From contig JAXLXE010000001.1 of NCBI GenBank assembly GCA_046328115.1, positions 2,976,001 through 3,040,000 of the forward strand: a stretch of DNA of 64,000 bases, written 5' to 3'. Source of the stretch: JAXLXE01 sp046328115. Its GTDB lineage: Bacteria; Chloroflexota; UBA6077; JACCZL01. Shown piece after piece: positions 1 to 9,217 of the stretch. The stretch's first letter is position 1; each line of letters starts with the position of its first letter. The translations under genes were made by a program, and so were the position numbers. Under the pieces are notes generated by a model. The model was not told the DNA's origin, made no database searches, and saw only the letters and a list, made by a program, of their open reading frames with translations.

Positions 1-437
1 CCCAGTACGTCGTAGCCGGTTACAACCCCGGTGTCTCGCTGGAGAACATCGGCCGCGCTATGCGGACTGTCCTCGCCGGCGCAAAGCTCATCGCCGTCAA
101 TCGCGATCGACGGTACATGGGACACGAGGAGCTAGTGCCCGGAGCCGGCGTGTTCGTGGCCATGTTGGAGACGGCCACGGGCCGCCCCGCGGATGTCGTG
201 GTGGGAAAGCCCTCCCCCGCGATCATCCAGGAGGCTATGGCCAGCATCGGCTGCGCCCCGGCGGACTGTCTCATCGTCGGCGACAACCTGGAGTCAGATA
301 TGGCGGCGGCACACGCCGCCGGTGTGGACAGCCTCATGGTGCTCACCGGCGTGTCCCAGGAACGTGACATCGCCGCCACCACCTTTGCTCCAACGCATCT
401 GCTGACCAGCGTCGCGGAGCTCCCCAACCACCTGTAG
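1..437 (+). CDS. HAD-IIA family phosphatase (NagD-like), 5' end outside window
   Basis: Only the C-terminal part is present; the reading frame is open from base 3 and ends at TAG 435-437. The cap-to-core region carries AVNRDRRY and a PGAG segment, followed by the HAD motif III lysine in VVGKPSP and motif IV in IVGDNLESDM, where the acidic pair binds Mg2+. This order is that of the NagD/PGP-type HAD-IIA hydrolases, cytosolic phosphatases acting on small sugar- or nucleotide-phosphates. The nucleophile DxDG motif lies before the window, so the substrate cannot be inferred. It ends about 100 bases before the next gene, which appears to have its own promoter. Family assignment is firm; exact function is unknown. 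Confidence 0.85.
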   Translation, partial: QYVVAGYNPGVSLENIGRAMRTVLAGAKLIAVNRDRRYMGHEELVPGAGVFVAMLETATGRPADVVVGKPSPAIIQEAMASIGCAPADCLIVGDNLESDMAAAHAAGVDSLMVLTGVSQERDIAATTFAPTHLLTSVAELPNHL

Positions 438-503
438 ACGCCTCCCTGATCCAGCCAACGTCGCGGTGGTCTGCTGACCGGCCACACGGGGGGGGGGCGC
501 TGG

Positions 504-509
504 TACAAT
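504..509 (+). promoter_or_regulatory. putative -10 element (TACAAT) of the Kelch gene
   Basis: TACAAT lies 33 bases before the ATG at 543, just after a run of ten G at 488-497. No convincing -35 hexamer is seen. A GAGG Shine-Dalgarno sits about nine bases before the ATG, so this transcript would have a normal short leader. Confidence 0.35.
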
Positions 510-542
510 CGGCAAGTCAGCACCAAAGCGAGGTGGGTCGCC

Positions 543-1649
543 ATGGGGACTCGCTCTGGATCGTTTGTCGGTCGCGTGTTTCTGGTCGCGCTCAGCCTGG
601 TCGCCGCGGGGCTAGTTAGCCAGGCCGACGGCGCGCAGGCCCAGTCCGCGCCGCCGGGGCGCGGTGGACCGCCGGCCGGCACTCCCACCACTCGCCCGGC
701 GCTGCGGTCAGGCCAGAGCGCGCCGGCACCAGCCGTGCGCGTGGCTCCACCCCGCCGCGGCGGGTTCTGGACCGGGCTTGCGGTGGCGCCCACGCAACGG
801 ACGGAGGTGGGCGCGGCCGTGCTGGACGGGCTCATCTACACCGTGGGGAGCTATCCCGGCAGCCCCAGCGGTCCCGCCGCCGTACAGGCAAACGAGGCGT
901 ACAACCCCGCCACGAACACCTGGCAGACACGCGCTCCGCTGCCCGCCGGCCTCAACCACCCGTGCGTCGCGGCAGCGGGCGGTAAGCTGTACGCCATTGG
1001 TGGATTTCCAGACACGGACATCACCGTGCCCGTGTCCACCACGCTTGAATACAACCCAACGCTGAACACCTGGACCCCGCGCGCCGCCCTCCCCACGCCG
1101 CGTGGCGCGCCAGCGTGCGTCGTGTTGAACGGGCGGATCCACGTCATCGGCGGCAATGGCAGCACGGACAGCAACGCCCACGAGGTATACGACCCCGGGC
1201 TCAATACCTGGAGCACCGCGCCAGCACTGCCAACCGCGCGCAACCACGTCACCGCGGCGGCGCTGGCGGGCAGGATCCACGTGATCGGCGGGCGGATCAA
1301 CTCGCCCTGGGACCCCAACCTCGCCGTACACGAGGCCTACGACCCATCCAACGGCTCCTGGCAGACCCTGGCGCCCATGCCCACCGGCCGCAGCGCCATG
1401 GGCGCCGCCACACTGGGATCACAGATCCACGTAGTCGGTGGGGAGCCAAAGGCCGGCCCGGTCAGCACGTTCGCCGAACACGAGGTGTACGACGCAACCG
1501 GAAACGTGTGGACCAGCATGGCGCCGCTCCCCACGGCGCGCCACGGGATGGGCGTGGTCACCTACAACGACGCCATCTACGTGCTGCTGGGCGGTCGCGT
1601 GACCGGCGCGTTCTACAGCGACGTGGCTGAGGTGTTCCGCTTCCCCTAG
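543..1649 (+). CDS. secreted Kelch-repeat protein
   Basis: 368 residues. The N-terminus has a basic start, a hydrophobic stretch (about residues 10-25) and an AQA-type signal peptidase site, then a Pro/Ala-rich linker to about residue 75. The rest is about six Kelch repeats of roughly 50 residues, each with a GG or near-GG doublet (YAIGG, HVIGG, HVVGG) followed by a Y..TNTW-type segment (YNPATNTW, YDPGLNTW). This should fold as an extracytoplasmic beta-propeller. The first blade has VGSY instead of the GG doublet and the last has LLGG. No catalytic residues of galactose oxidase or NanM are evident, so binding rather than catalysis is more likely. Start supported by a GAGG Shine-Dalgarno. Ligand unknown. 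Confidence 0.85.
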   Translation: MGTRSGSFVGRVFLVALSLVAAGLVSQADGAQAQSAPPGRGGPPAGTPTTRPALRSGQSAPAPAVRVAPPRRGGFWTGLAVAPTQRTEVGAAVLDGLIYTVGSYPGSPSGPAAVQANEAYNPATNTWQTRAPLPAGLNHPCVAAAGGKLYAIGGFPDTDITVPVSTTLEYNPTLNTWTPRAALPTPRGAPACVVLNGRIHVIGGNGSTDSNAHEVYDPGLNTWSTAPALPTARNHVTAAALAGRIHVIGGRINSPWDPNLAVHEAYDPSNGSWQTLAPMPTGRSAMGAATLGSQIHVVGGEPKAGPVSTFAEHEVYDATGNVWTSMAPLPTARHGMGVVTYNDAIYVLLGGRVTGAFYSDVAEVFRFP

Positions 1650-1707
1650 CGGCCGAGCCGCGCCGTAGCTCCCGTCAGCGATCCTTGCGCGGCCCGCCGC
1701 CGTGAAG

Positions 1708-1713
1708 CACACT
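1708..1713 (+). promoter_or_regulatory. putative leaderless -10 element of lhr (CACACT)
   Basis: CACACT is followed by exactly six bases and then ATG 1720, so a start point seven bases after the hexamer would be the A of the start codon. No Shine-Dalgarno precedes this ATG. One of several similar sites in the window; on its own the hexamer is weak. Confidence 0.35.
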
Positions 1714-1719
1714 TGTTCT

Positions 1720-4700
1720 ATGCCAGGAGCAGCCGCGCCAGCCCAGCCGTCGGCGGCCTTTCATCCCGCCGTGGCGGACTGGCTCGCCGCCGCTTTCGCG
1801 GCACCCACTCGGGCGCAACAGCTCGGCTGGCCGCCCATTATTCAGGGTGAATCCACGCTCATCCTGGCCCCAACCGGCTCCGGAAAGACCCTGGCGGCGT
1901 TCCTCACCGCCATCGATCGGCTGATGTTCACGCCGGTCCCGCCAGACGCGCGGCGCTGCCGCGTCATCTACGTGTCGCCGCTCCGCGCCCTGGCGTTCGA
2001 CGTAGAGAAGAACCTGCGCGCGCCCATCGCGGGAATTGCCCGTGCCGCCGAGATCCGCGGGGAGCCCTTCCACGTACCCACGGTGGCGCTCCGCACCGGG
2101 GACACCCTGGCCAGCGACCGCGCTCGAATGCAACGGCACCCGCCAGACATCCTGATCACCACGCCGGAGTCGCTGTTTCTGCTGCTCACCTCCCGCGCCC
2201 GCGCCATGCTCGCCTCCGCACGGCTGGTCATCCTGGATGAGATCCACACGCTCGTGGGCTCCAAGCGCGGCGCGCACCTGGCCGTCTCCCTCGAGCGCCT
2301 GCAGGAGCTGACCGGCGATCCGCTCCAGCGCATCGGCCTATCCGCCACGCAGCGTCCGCTCGACGAGGTGGCGCGCTATCTCGGCGGCTACACGGGAGCG
2401 GCTGAGGCATCGGCGCCCCGGCCGGTGACCATCGTGGACGCCAGCGCGCGCAAAGCGTTCGACATCAAGGTGGAAGTGCCCGTCGAGGACATGCGGGACC
2501 TCGGCAGCGTGCTGGCAGACACCGGCCAGATTCCGGAGGGACCCGCCGCCGCCGTCAAGCGCCGCTCCATCTGGCCGGCCATCTACCCCCGCCTCCTCGA
2601 TCTGATCGCGGCACACCGCTCCACCATCATCTTCGTGAACAGCCGGCGACTCGCCGAGCGCACTGCCGGCGCGCTCAATGAGCTCTCGGTGGAGCGTGGC
2701 GGGGCAGAGCTCGCCAGAGCGCACCACGGCTCCATCTCCCGCGAGCAGCGGGTGGAGATAGAGGACTCGCTGAAGTCCGGCCGGCTGCCCGCCATGGTCG
2801 CCACATCCTCGCTGGAGCTGGGCATAGACATGGGCGCCGTGGATCTCGTGATCCAGATTGAGACGCCGCCTTCCGTGGCCAGCGGGATCCAGCGCATCGG
2901 CCGGGCCGGCCACCAGGTGGAGTCGGAGTCACGCGGGATCATCTTCCCCAAGTTCCGCGGGGACCTGCTGGCTGCCGCCACCATTACCCGCTCCATGATG
3001 GCCGGGGCCGTGGAATCAACGCGGATCCCGGCCAACCCGCTGGACGTGCTGGCCCAGCAGCTCGTGGCGAGCTGCGTGGATGACGAGCGCGCCGTGGGCG
3101 GGCTGTACGCGCTCGTTCGTCGCGCCGCCCCGTTTGCCAGGCTCCCACAGTCACAGTTCGAGGGCGTCCTGGATATGTTGTCTGGTCGCTACCCGTCAGA
3201 CGAGCTGGCGGAGCTACGCCCGCGGCTCACGTGGGATCGGCTCAAGGGAACGGTCCGCGCCCGCGACGGCGCCCGCCAGCTTGTGGTTGCCAACGCCGGG
3301 ACCATCCCAGACCGCGGTCTGTACGGTGTGTTCATCGATGACGTGGACGCGGGAGACGGCAGCGGCGCAGTAGCGGGCGGGACCACCAGATCCAGGACCA
3401 GCCGCCGCGTGGGCGAGCTGGACGAGGAGATGGTCTTCGAGACGTCGCCCGGTGACATCATCATCCTGGGCGCGTCGAGCTGGCGGGTCACCGAGATCAC
3501 GCGCGACCGGGTGCTGGTCATCCCCGCGCCCGGTGAGCCTGGACGGATGCCATTCTGGCGGGGCGACCGCATGTCGCGACCCGTAGAGCTTGGAGGAGCC
3601 ATTGGGACGCTCGCCCGGGAGCTCTCATCACTCCCGCGGGACACCGGCATTGAGCGCCTGACCGAGGAGCACGGCCTCAATCAGCTCGCCGCGGAGAACC
3701 TGCTGACCTACCTGGATGACCAGCGGCTGGCCGTGGGCGCCGTTCCGGACGATCGGACCATCGTGGTTGAGCGAACCAGAGACGAGATGGGTGACTGGCG
3801 GATCTGCCTGCTCTCGCCCTGGGGCGGGCGGGTCCACGCGCCGTGGGCGCTGGTAATGCAGGCGCTGATTCGGCGAGCGACGGGATCAGACGACAACCTG
3901 GACCTGATGTGGACAGACGATGGCGTGGTGGTGCGCTTCGCCGATCGCGACATCCCGCCAGACGCCTCGCTGCTCCTGCCGGATCCGGACGAGATTGAGA
4001 CGCTGATCATGCGTGAGCTCGGCAGCTCCGCCCTCTACGCCGGGTTCTTCCGCGAGGCGGCCGGTCGCGCGCTCCTGCTCCCTCGCCGCCGCCCAGGCCT
4101 GCGCTCACCCCTCTGGATGCAGCGCAAGCGCGCGGCCGATCTCCTGGGCGTCACCGGTCGCTTTGGCACGTTCCCCATCGTGCTGGAGGCGTTTCGCGAG
4201 TGCCTGCAGGATGCGTTCGACCTACCGGCTTTCGTTGAGCTGGCCCGCAAGATCCGCGGACGTGAGATCCGCGTGGTCACCGTGGACTCGGAGACACCCT
4301 CCCCGTTCGCCTCCTCCCTCATGTTCTCGTGGGTCGGCAACTTCCTGTACGACTACGACCAGCCGCTGGCAGAGCGCCGCGCCATGGCGCTCACGGTGGA
4401 CCACGCTCAACTGCGCGAGCTGCTGGGCGAGCCGGACCTGCGCGAGCTGCTTGACCCCCGAGCTATCGACGAGCTCGAGCGCTCGTGGCTCGGCCTCGCC
4501 AGCGGCCATCCCATTGAGACGCCGGATCGGCTCCACGACCTGCTCCTGCGGATCGGCGACCTGACCCGCGAGGAGATCGCCGCCTACGGCGAGCCCGGTG
4601 TGGTGGATTCGCTGGTACAAGCCCGCCGCGCGATCGAGGTGACCGTGGCCGGTGAGCAGCGCTACGCCGCGGCCGAGGACGCGGGCCGCCTGCGGGACGC

Positions 4701-6252
4701 GCTTGGAGTGCCTCCTCCTCGTGGTCTGCCGGGCGCGTTCCTCGAGCCCGTTCCAGACGCGCTTGAGCAGCTCCTGGGACGGTACGCTCGCGCCCGCGGC
4801 CCCTTCACCGGTAAAGAGGCCGCGCAGCGCTTCGGGTTGGGGGTGGCGCCGGTTGACGCCGCCCTCCGAACCCTCCGGGACCGGGGGCGGCTGGTGGAGG
4901 GCGAGCTCCGTCCGGGGGGCCATGGTCCGGAGTGGTGTGACGCGTCGAACCTGGCCACGCTGCGCCGAAGATCGCTCGCCCACGCCCGCAAGCAGGTGGC
5001 CCCGGTTAACGCTGCCACGTTCGCGAGCTTCACCCTGGCCTGGCACGGCATCACCACCGCGGGGCCACACGGCGATCCGTCGCTGGGACCGGACCGCCTG
5101 CTAGACGTCATAGAGTCGCTCCAGGGCACCTTTCTGCCGGCCTCCGTGCTGGAGCGCGACGTGCTCCCCGCCCGGCTGCCCGGCTACAGCCCGCGCCACC
5201 TGGACGTGCTCTGCGCCGCCGGCGAGGTCTTGTGGCTGGGCGCGGACACGCTCGGCGAACGGGACGGCCGGGTAGCGCTGTATCTCACGGACAGCTTCCC
5301 GTCGCTGCGTCCCGATGTGGCTGACCCGCCATCAGCCGCCCTGCACACGCGCATCCTTGATCATCTGCGAACGCGTGGCGCCAGCTACTTCGCGGACATC
5401 CACACGGCACTCGGCGGGCTCCAGCCCGCTCTGGTGGACGCCTTGTGGGACCTGGTCTGGGCCGGCGCGGTAACGAACGACGGGTTCGGCGCCTTGCGCG
5501 CCTACCTCGGCGACGGTGGCGGCGGTATGGCGCGGCGGCGGGCCGCCGGGTTTCGGTCCCGCCGGCAAGCGCCGCCTACCGCCGCTGGACGGTGGAGTCT
5601 GGTCGGCGCCCGCGAGGAGCCGGCCCCGAACGGAGCGGCGCGGGCGCGCGCCATCTGCGAGCAGCTCACCACCCGCCACGGCGTGGTGACCAGGCCCGTC
5701 ATCGCCAGCGAGGCCATCCCCGGCGGGTTTGCCACGTTGTACCCCGTGCTGAAGGCCATGGAAGAGGCCGGGCGCGTGCGCCGCGGCTACTTCGTGGAGG
5801 GTCTAGGTGGCGCGCAGTTCGCCCACCCGGCTGCCGTGGACCGCCTGCGCGCCGTGGAGGCCGCGGAGATCCGCGCGCGCCACGTGGTGCTAGCCGCCAC
5901 CGATCCGGCCAATCCTTATGGGGCGGCCCTGGCCTGGCCCACCGCCTCGTCAGCCCGCCTCGCCAGGTCAGCGGGAGCGTACGTCGTCCTGTCGAACGGG
6001 ATGCTCACTGGTTACCTCCCGCGTGGAGAGCGCGACCTCGCCACGCTGCTTCCTGCCGCTGAGCCAGATCAGTCAGATGCCGTGCAGGACCTGGTGGATG
6101 CCCTCGCCCAGTGGACCACCAGCACCGGACGGTTCAGCACCGGCTGGCAGAGCATTGACGGCGTGCCGCTGGCGCGGAGCGCGCTCCTGCCACACTTTCA
6201 GCGGCGCGGATTCACGCTCGTGGGCTCCACCCTGCGGCCACCTCGAGACTGA
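1720..6252 (+). CDS. lhr: Lhr-type large ATP-dependent DNA helicase
   Basis: About 1510 residues, the full length of bacterial long Lhr (E. coli and mycobacterial forms are about 1500). Superfamily 2 motifs are in order: Walker A APTGSGKT (about 50-57), motif Ia SPLRAL, motif Ib TTPESL, DEIH (about 172-175), motif III LSATQRP, motif V SSLELGIDMG and motif VI QRIGRAGH. The Lhr-core winged-helix region and a long Lhr-CTD follow. It is a 3'-to-5' translocase/helicase used in DNA repair. ATG 1720 is preferred over an in-frame GTG at 1702 because a -10-like hexamer sits seven bases before it. The stop is four bases before the nei start; an lhr-nei pair is also known from mycobacteria, which suggests a joint base-damage repair role. 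Confidence 0.95.
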   Translation: MPGAAAPAQPSAAFHPAVADWLAAAFAAPTRAQQLGWPPIIQGESTLILAPTGSGKTLAAFLTAIDRLMFTPVPPDARRCRVIYVSPLRALAFDVEKNLRAPIAGIARAAEIRGEPFHVPTVALRTGDTLASDRARMQRHPPDILITTPESLFLLLTSRARAMLASARLVILDEIHTLVGSKRGAHLAVSLERLQELTGDPLQRIGLSATQRPLDEVARYLGGYTGAAEASAPRPVTIVDASARKAFDIKVEVPVEDMRDLGSVLADTGQIPEGPAAAVKRRSIWPAIYPRLLDLIAAHRSTIIFVNSRRLAERTAGALNELSVERGGAELARAHHGSISREQRVEIEDSLKSGRLPAMVATSSLELGIDMGAVDLVIQIETPPSVASGIQRIGRAGHQVESESRGIIFPKFRGDLLAAATITRSMMAGAVESTRIPANPLDVLAQQLVASCVDDERAVGGLYALVRRAAPFARLPQSQFEGVLDMLSGRYPSDELAELRPRLTWDRLKGTVRARDGARQLVVANAGTIPDRGLYGVFIDDVDAGDGSGAVAGGTTRSRTSRRVGELDEEMVFETSPGDIIILGASSWRVTEITRDRVLVIPAPGEPGRMPFWRGDRMSRPVELGGAIGTLARELSSLPRDTGIERLTEEHGLNQLAAENLLTYLDDQRLAVGAVPDDRTIVVERTRDEMGDWRICLLSPWGGRVHAPWALVMQALIRRATGSDDNLDLMWTDDGVVVRFADRDIPPDASLLLPDPDEIETLIMRELGSSALYAGFFREAAGRALLLPRRRPGLRSPLWMQRKRAADLLGVTGRFGTFPIVLEAFRECLQDAFDLPAFVELARKIRGREIRVVTVDSETPSPFASSLMFSWVGNFLYDYDQPLAERRAMALTVDHAQLRELLGEPDLRELLDPRAIDELERSWLGLASGHPIETPDRLHDLLLRIGDLTREEIAAYGEPGVVDSLVQARRAIEVTVAGEQRYAAAEDAGRLRDALGVPPPRGLPGAFLEPVPDALEQLLGRYARARGPFTGKEAAQRFGLGVAPVDAALRTLRDRGRLVEGELRPGGHGPEWCDASNLATLRRRSLAHARKQVAPVNAATFASFTLAWHGITTAGPHGDPSLGPDRLLDVIESLQGTFLPASVLERDVLPARLPGYSPRHLDVLCAAGEVLWLGADTLGERDGRVALYLTDSFPSLRPDVADPPSAALHTRILDHLRTRGASYFADIHTALGGLQPALVDALWDLVWAGAVTNDGFGALRAYLGDGGGGMARRRAAGFRSRRQAPPTAAGRWSLVGAREEPAPNGAARARAICEQLTTRHGVVTRPVIASEAIPGGFATLYPVLKAMEEAGRVRRGYFVEGLGGAQFAHPAAVDRLRAVEAAEIRARHVVLAATDPANPYGAALAWPTASSARLARSAGAYVVLSNGMLTGYLPRGERDLATLLPAAEPDQSDAVQDLVDALAQWTTSTGRFSTGWQSIDGVPLARSALLPHFQRRGFTLVGSTLRPPRD

Positions 6253-6256
6253 GCCC

Positions 6257-7051
6257 GTGCCAGAAGGCGACACGATCTACCGCACCGCCCAGACGCTCTC
6301 CGGCGTGCTGGTGGGTCGCACGGTGACGGGTTTCCGCTCTCCCCTCCCGCCCGTTGCTCGCGAGGCGAGCTTCCGCGGCGTGGTGGGCAGCCAGGTCATT
6401 GCGGTGGAGTCCGTGGGCAAGCACCTGGTCATCCGCTTCTCTGGGGGGGCCATGCTCAGGACGCATATGCGGATGCACGGCTCCTGGCACGTCTACCGCC
6501 CGGGCTCACCCTGGCAGCGGCCGGCGCAAACGGCGCGGGTGGTGCTGGAGACCGGCGAGGCCGTGGCGGTGTGCTTCAGCGCGCCTGACGTGGAGCTGAC
6601 GCGCGACCAACCGGTGGAGCGGCACGACCGTCTTGGCAGCCTGGGACCGGACCTGCTCGGCGCGACGCTGGACGAGGCGGAAGCGTTACGACGGCTCCAG
6701 CGACGTGGCGGGACCGAGATTGGCAACGCCCTGCTGGACCAGACCGTCATGGCCGGCGTCGGCAACGTGTACAAGTCAGAGGTGCTCTTCCTGTGCCGTG
6801 TCAACCCGTGGCGGCGAGTCGCCGAGCTCGACGAAACCGCGCTCGGGCAGCTCATTCACACCGCGGCACGGCTGCTGCGCCAGAACCTGCGGACCAACGA
6901 GCGCCGCACCACCTCGTTCGGCGTTCCCGGCGCGCTCTGGGTCTATGACCGCGCCGCAAGACCGTGTCGCCAGTGCGGGACGCTGATTCAACGATGTCGC
7001 CAGGGTGAGCTGGGGCGGGTCACGTATTGGTGCGCGTCCTGCCAGCAGTGA
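6257..7051 (+). CDS. nei: Fpg/Nei family DNA glycosylase/AP lyase
   Basis: 264 residues from GTG 6257, four bases after the lhr stop and so probably translationally coupled. After Met removal the protein begins PEGD: Pro is the Schiff-base nucleophile and Glu the second catalytic residue of the family. The helix-two-turn-helix region reads GNALLDQTVMAGVGNVYKSE (about residues 150-175). The C-terminus carries a four-cysteine zinc finger (CRQC...CASC, about 235-262), with an Arg near its tip. The enzyme removes oxidised bases and cleaves the abasic site. PEGDTI is more Nei-like than Fpg-like (PELPE). A longer open frame upstream lies inside lhr in another frame and is rejected. Confidence 0.93.
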   Translation: MPEGDTIYRTAQTLSGVLVGRTVTGFRSPLPPVAREASFRGVVGSQVIAVESVGKHLVIRFSGGAMLRTHMRMHGSWHVYRPGSPWQRPAQTARVVLETGEAVAVCFSAPDVELTRDQPVERHDRLGSLGPDLLGATLDEAEALRRLQRRGGTEIGNALLDQTVMAGVGNVYKSEVLFLCRVNPWRRVAELDETALGQLIHTAARLLRQNLRTNERRTTSFGVPGALWVYDRAARPCRQCGTLIQRCRQGELGRVTYWCASCQQ

Positions 7052-7107
7052 ATCCGCCATCAGGCGGTGGGTAAGCCTCTCACGCATGCCGCACACTTAG
7101 CCCAGCC

Positions 7108-7872
7108 ATGCATCCTCTGGTAGCGGCCCTCTACGCGGCCTTCATTCAGTACACGGCTGGATCGCTTCTGGCCATGGTCGCCGCGGACTGGCGGTCAGAG
7201 GTCACGCCCGGCTTCCTCCGTCTGGCCGCGGTGTGCACCCTCCCAGTGGCGCTGCTCGCCTACGCGATCAGTGGAAGCGCCCCCCCGTTCGAGCAAACGC
7301 TGTGCACGCTGCTAGTGGTAGTGACCGCGGTGCTCACCGTGCTCCAGTTCGGGGGCGGTCATCGAGCTCGGATGGTCGGCGGAACCGTCGCCGTCTCAGC
7401 CGGCCTGGCGGCCACCGCGCTCGCTGCGATGGCCAGGCCCAACGCGTTGATGGGTCCGGCTGTTTCAACCGTGGTGGCGCTCGCTTCTGCCGTGGCCGTA
7501 GGAGCCGGCGTGATGGCCATGATCCTGGGTCACTGGTACCTGATGACGCCGCGCCTCACGCCCGCGCCGCTCCGCCGCCTGTGCGATCTCACCATCGGCG
7601 CGCTCGTCATCCTGACCATCGCCACGGCCTGGTTCGTGCTGAACGATCCCCAGGCAGCCGTGATTGGCCCGGATCATCCGGTCATCCGCTGGGGTGCTCC
7701 GCTCGGCATCACGGTACTACCCCTGGGAGTCACCGCGGCAGCACGCATCTGCTGCAAAGAGTGGCCACGGGGACGCGCCATCCAGGCTGCTACCGGGTTG
7801 CTCTACGTTACCTCAGCGATCGTCTTGGCCGGCGTGCTGGCTGGAAACATGGTGCTCCTCAGCGCCGGCTAG
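7108..7872 (+). CDS. polytopic membrane protein of unknown function
   Basis: 254 residues, very hydrophobic, with about seven or eight predicted membrane helices. A notable segment near the middle is GHWYLMTPRLTPAPLRRL; the GHWYL-type signature recurs, as far as I recall, in uncharacterised membrane proteins of several phyla. No catalytic motif or cofactor site is recognised apart from the single His in GHWYL and two adjacent Cys (ICCKEW). A CACACT hexamer at 7092-7097 sits ten bases upstream of the ATG, giving a possible four-base leader, and no Shine-Dalgarno is visible. It converges on the next small membrane-protein gene with a three-base gap. Function not assigned. Confidence 0.8.
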   Translation: MHPLVAALYAAFIQYTAGSLLAMVAADWRSEVTPGFLRLAAVCTLPVALLAYAISGSAPPFEQTLCTLLVVVTAVLTVLQFGGGHRARMVGGTVAVSAGLAATALAAMARPNALMGPAVSTVVALASAVAVGAGVMAMILGHWYLMTPRLTPAPLRRLCDLTIGALVILTIATAWFVLNDPQAAVIGPDHPVIRWGAPLGITVLPLGVTAAARICCKEWPRGRAIQAATGLLYVTSAIVLAGVLAGNMVLLSAG

Positions 7873-7875
7873 CGC

Positions 7876-8148
7876 TCACCCCTTGAGCCACCACCAGACG
7901 GCCGTCGCCAGCACGCCAACCGCCAGCACCCCATTGGTCCGTCGCCAGGCGTATCGCAGCGAATCTCGCCACCGCGCGTCCAGCGCCGTGGCGGGCGACG
8001 GCCTTCTACCGGTCACCACGTAAGCAGCAAATGAGAGCACGGTAGCCGCGCTCCAGACCGTCAGTGCCGCGAGCCGGCTCCCGAACTCCCCAATCGCAAT
8101 GGTGACCATCATCAACGCGAAGAGCGCCAGTTCGAAGAAGAACACCAT
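7876..8148 (-). CDS. small membrane protein, unknown
   Basis: 90 residues with three likely membrane helices: about residues 2-20 (a Phe-rich start), 27-46 and 73-88 (ending in WWWLKG). A short basic loop joins helices two and three. High GC at third codon positions and an end three bases from the convergent neighbour support a real gene. No family recognised; it could be a small subunit of a complex, but nothing nearby shows which. Confidence 0.6.
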   Translation of the reverse strand: MVFFFELALFALMMVTIAIGEFGSRLAALTVWSAATVLSFAAYVVTGRRPSPATALDARWRDSLRYAWRRTNGVLAVGVLATAVWWWLKG

Positions 8149-8172
8149 ATTGCCGCTCCACCGCGTCCGTTC

Positions 8173-8364
8173 TCAGGCCTCCAGGCCCAGGCTTGCCGGC
8201 AAGGTTGAATCGCCAGTCTCAAGAGCGCGACAATTGTGCCCGCCCACAACATCGTACGGCGCGCGGGTGGGGATGGTCACCGGGCCGCGCAACCAGTCTG
8301 GTATGGCGTAGCGGCCCCACGGCTCACCTACCCCCAGCGCGGGCGGATCGGCGTCGTCGGACAT
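8173..8364 (-). CDS. possible small hypothetical protein
   Basis: 63 residues from an ATG at 8364, just upstream of the small membrane protein on the same strand and divergent from the gene at 8390. The sequence is soluble and Pro/Gly-rich (segments PWGRYAIPDWLRGP and YDVVGGHNC). Codon third positions are mostly G or C, as in real genes here. No Shine-Dalgarno is clear and no family is recognised. The open frame extends further upstream across the next gene, which weakens the start assignment. Confidence 0.35.
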   Translation of the reverse strand: MSDDADPPALGVGEPWGRYAIPDWLRGPVTIPTRAPYDVVGGHNCRALETGDSTLPASLGLEA

Positions 8365-8389
8365 CAAGCTGGCGTAGGAGAACGACTCG

Positions 8390-9217
8390 ATGGATTCTGA
8401 GCAGCGGCTGGCAGCCATCCGCTCGCTGACCAATGCGATGCAGGCCGACCTTGATACGCTGCCGGAGGAACAGTGGAGCACGCCCAGCGATTGCGCCGGC
8501 TGGACCATCGCGCACGCGGTGGTCCACCTGGTTCAGGTAGCGGAATTGGTGACAGACAGCATCCAGCGCGGCCGCGCTGGCGACCATGGGGCCCCGCCAC
8601 TGGCAGCCTCCGAAGGGATCCCCGCCTGGCGCGCCGCCCGAACCAAACGGAACGCCGAGCTAGCCGCGCAGTCGCCCGCTGAGCTGGCACGGCTCTTCCG
8701 TGAGCAATGTGGGAACGTCCAGACAGCGTTCGCCACCATCCCAGGCGCGCCCGAGGGAGCGCGGGCCTGGCATCCGGCCGGTGATCAACCGCTGGTCTGG
8801 TATGAGGACCAGTGGCTCTTCGAGTGCGCTCTGCACGACTGGGATATGCGCGCTCCGCGTGACCCGGACGCCCGCATCCGTGAGGGTTGCCTGGCCGCGT
8901 TCGCCGAGACGCTGCCGCCCAGGCTGGGCCGGGGATTCAAGGGAGCAGACGTGCCGATCCTGGCGGGGCGCTATCGAATCGAGTTCGAGCAGCCCCAGTT
9001 CGCGTGGGTGACGAACATCCCGGGCGACGGGACCATTTCCTACGATCTGGTCTACGCGTTTGCCACAGACGTCACCATACGCACCGATCCCACCGCGTTT
9101 GCGCTGGTGATGACGAATCGGCGCCCCGCGCAAGAGTTCAGCAACGCGGGGCGCTGGGACATGTACGGGGCCTCAGAGCGAGCCATGGGATTCTGCGAAG
9201 CGTTCCAGAGCTACTGA
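8390..9217 (+). CDS. maleylpyruvate isomerase N-terminal (DinB-fold) domain protein
   Basis: 275 residues. The first ~160 residues fit the MDMPI_N/DinB-like four-helix bundle: LRS..DL..LPEEQWSTPSDCAGWTIAHAVVHL, where the WTIAH..VHL histidines are candidate metal ligands, and a second conserved His lies in ECALHDWDMR (about residue 149). The C-terminal ~100 residues resemble the SCP2-like or MDMPI_C half found in actinobacterial relatives. Such proteins are metal-dependent, thiol-cofactor-linked enzymes of mostly unknown substrate. A GGAG Shine-Dalgarno lies nine bases before the ATG. Family likely; reaction unknown. Confidence 0.75.
   Translation: MDSEQRLAAIRSLTNAMQADLDTLPEEQWSTPSDCAGWTIAHAVVHLVQVAELVTDSIQRGRAGDHGAPPLAASEGIPAWRAARTKRNAELAAQSPAELARLFREQCGNVQTAFATIPGAPEGARAWHPAGDQPLVWYEDQWLFECALHDWDMRAPRDPDARIREGCLAAFAETLPPRLGRGFKGADVPILAGRYRIEFEQPQFAWVTNIPGDGTISYDLVYAFATDVTIRTDPTAFALVMTNRRPAQEFSNAGRWDMYGASERAMGFCEAFQSY

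Noticed and set aside
488..497. Run of ten G residues
   Set aside because: Could be a phase-variable tract, but it is outside any coding region and close to a promoter; one copy gives no evidence of variation.
5918..6256. N-terminal extension of the nei frame
   Set aside because: Lies inside lhr in another frame; the catalytic Pro-Glu must follow the start Met, which fixes the start at 6257.
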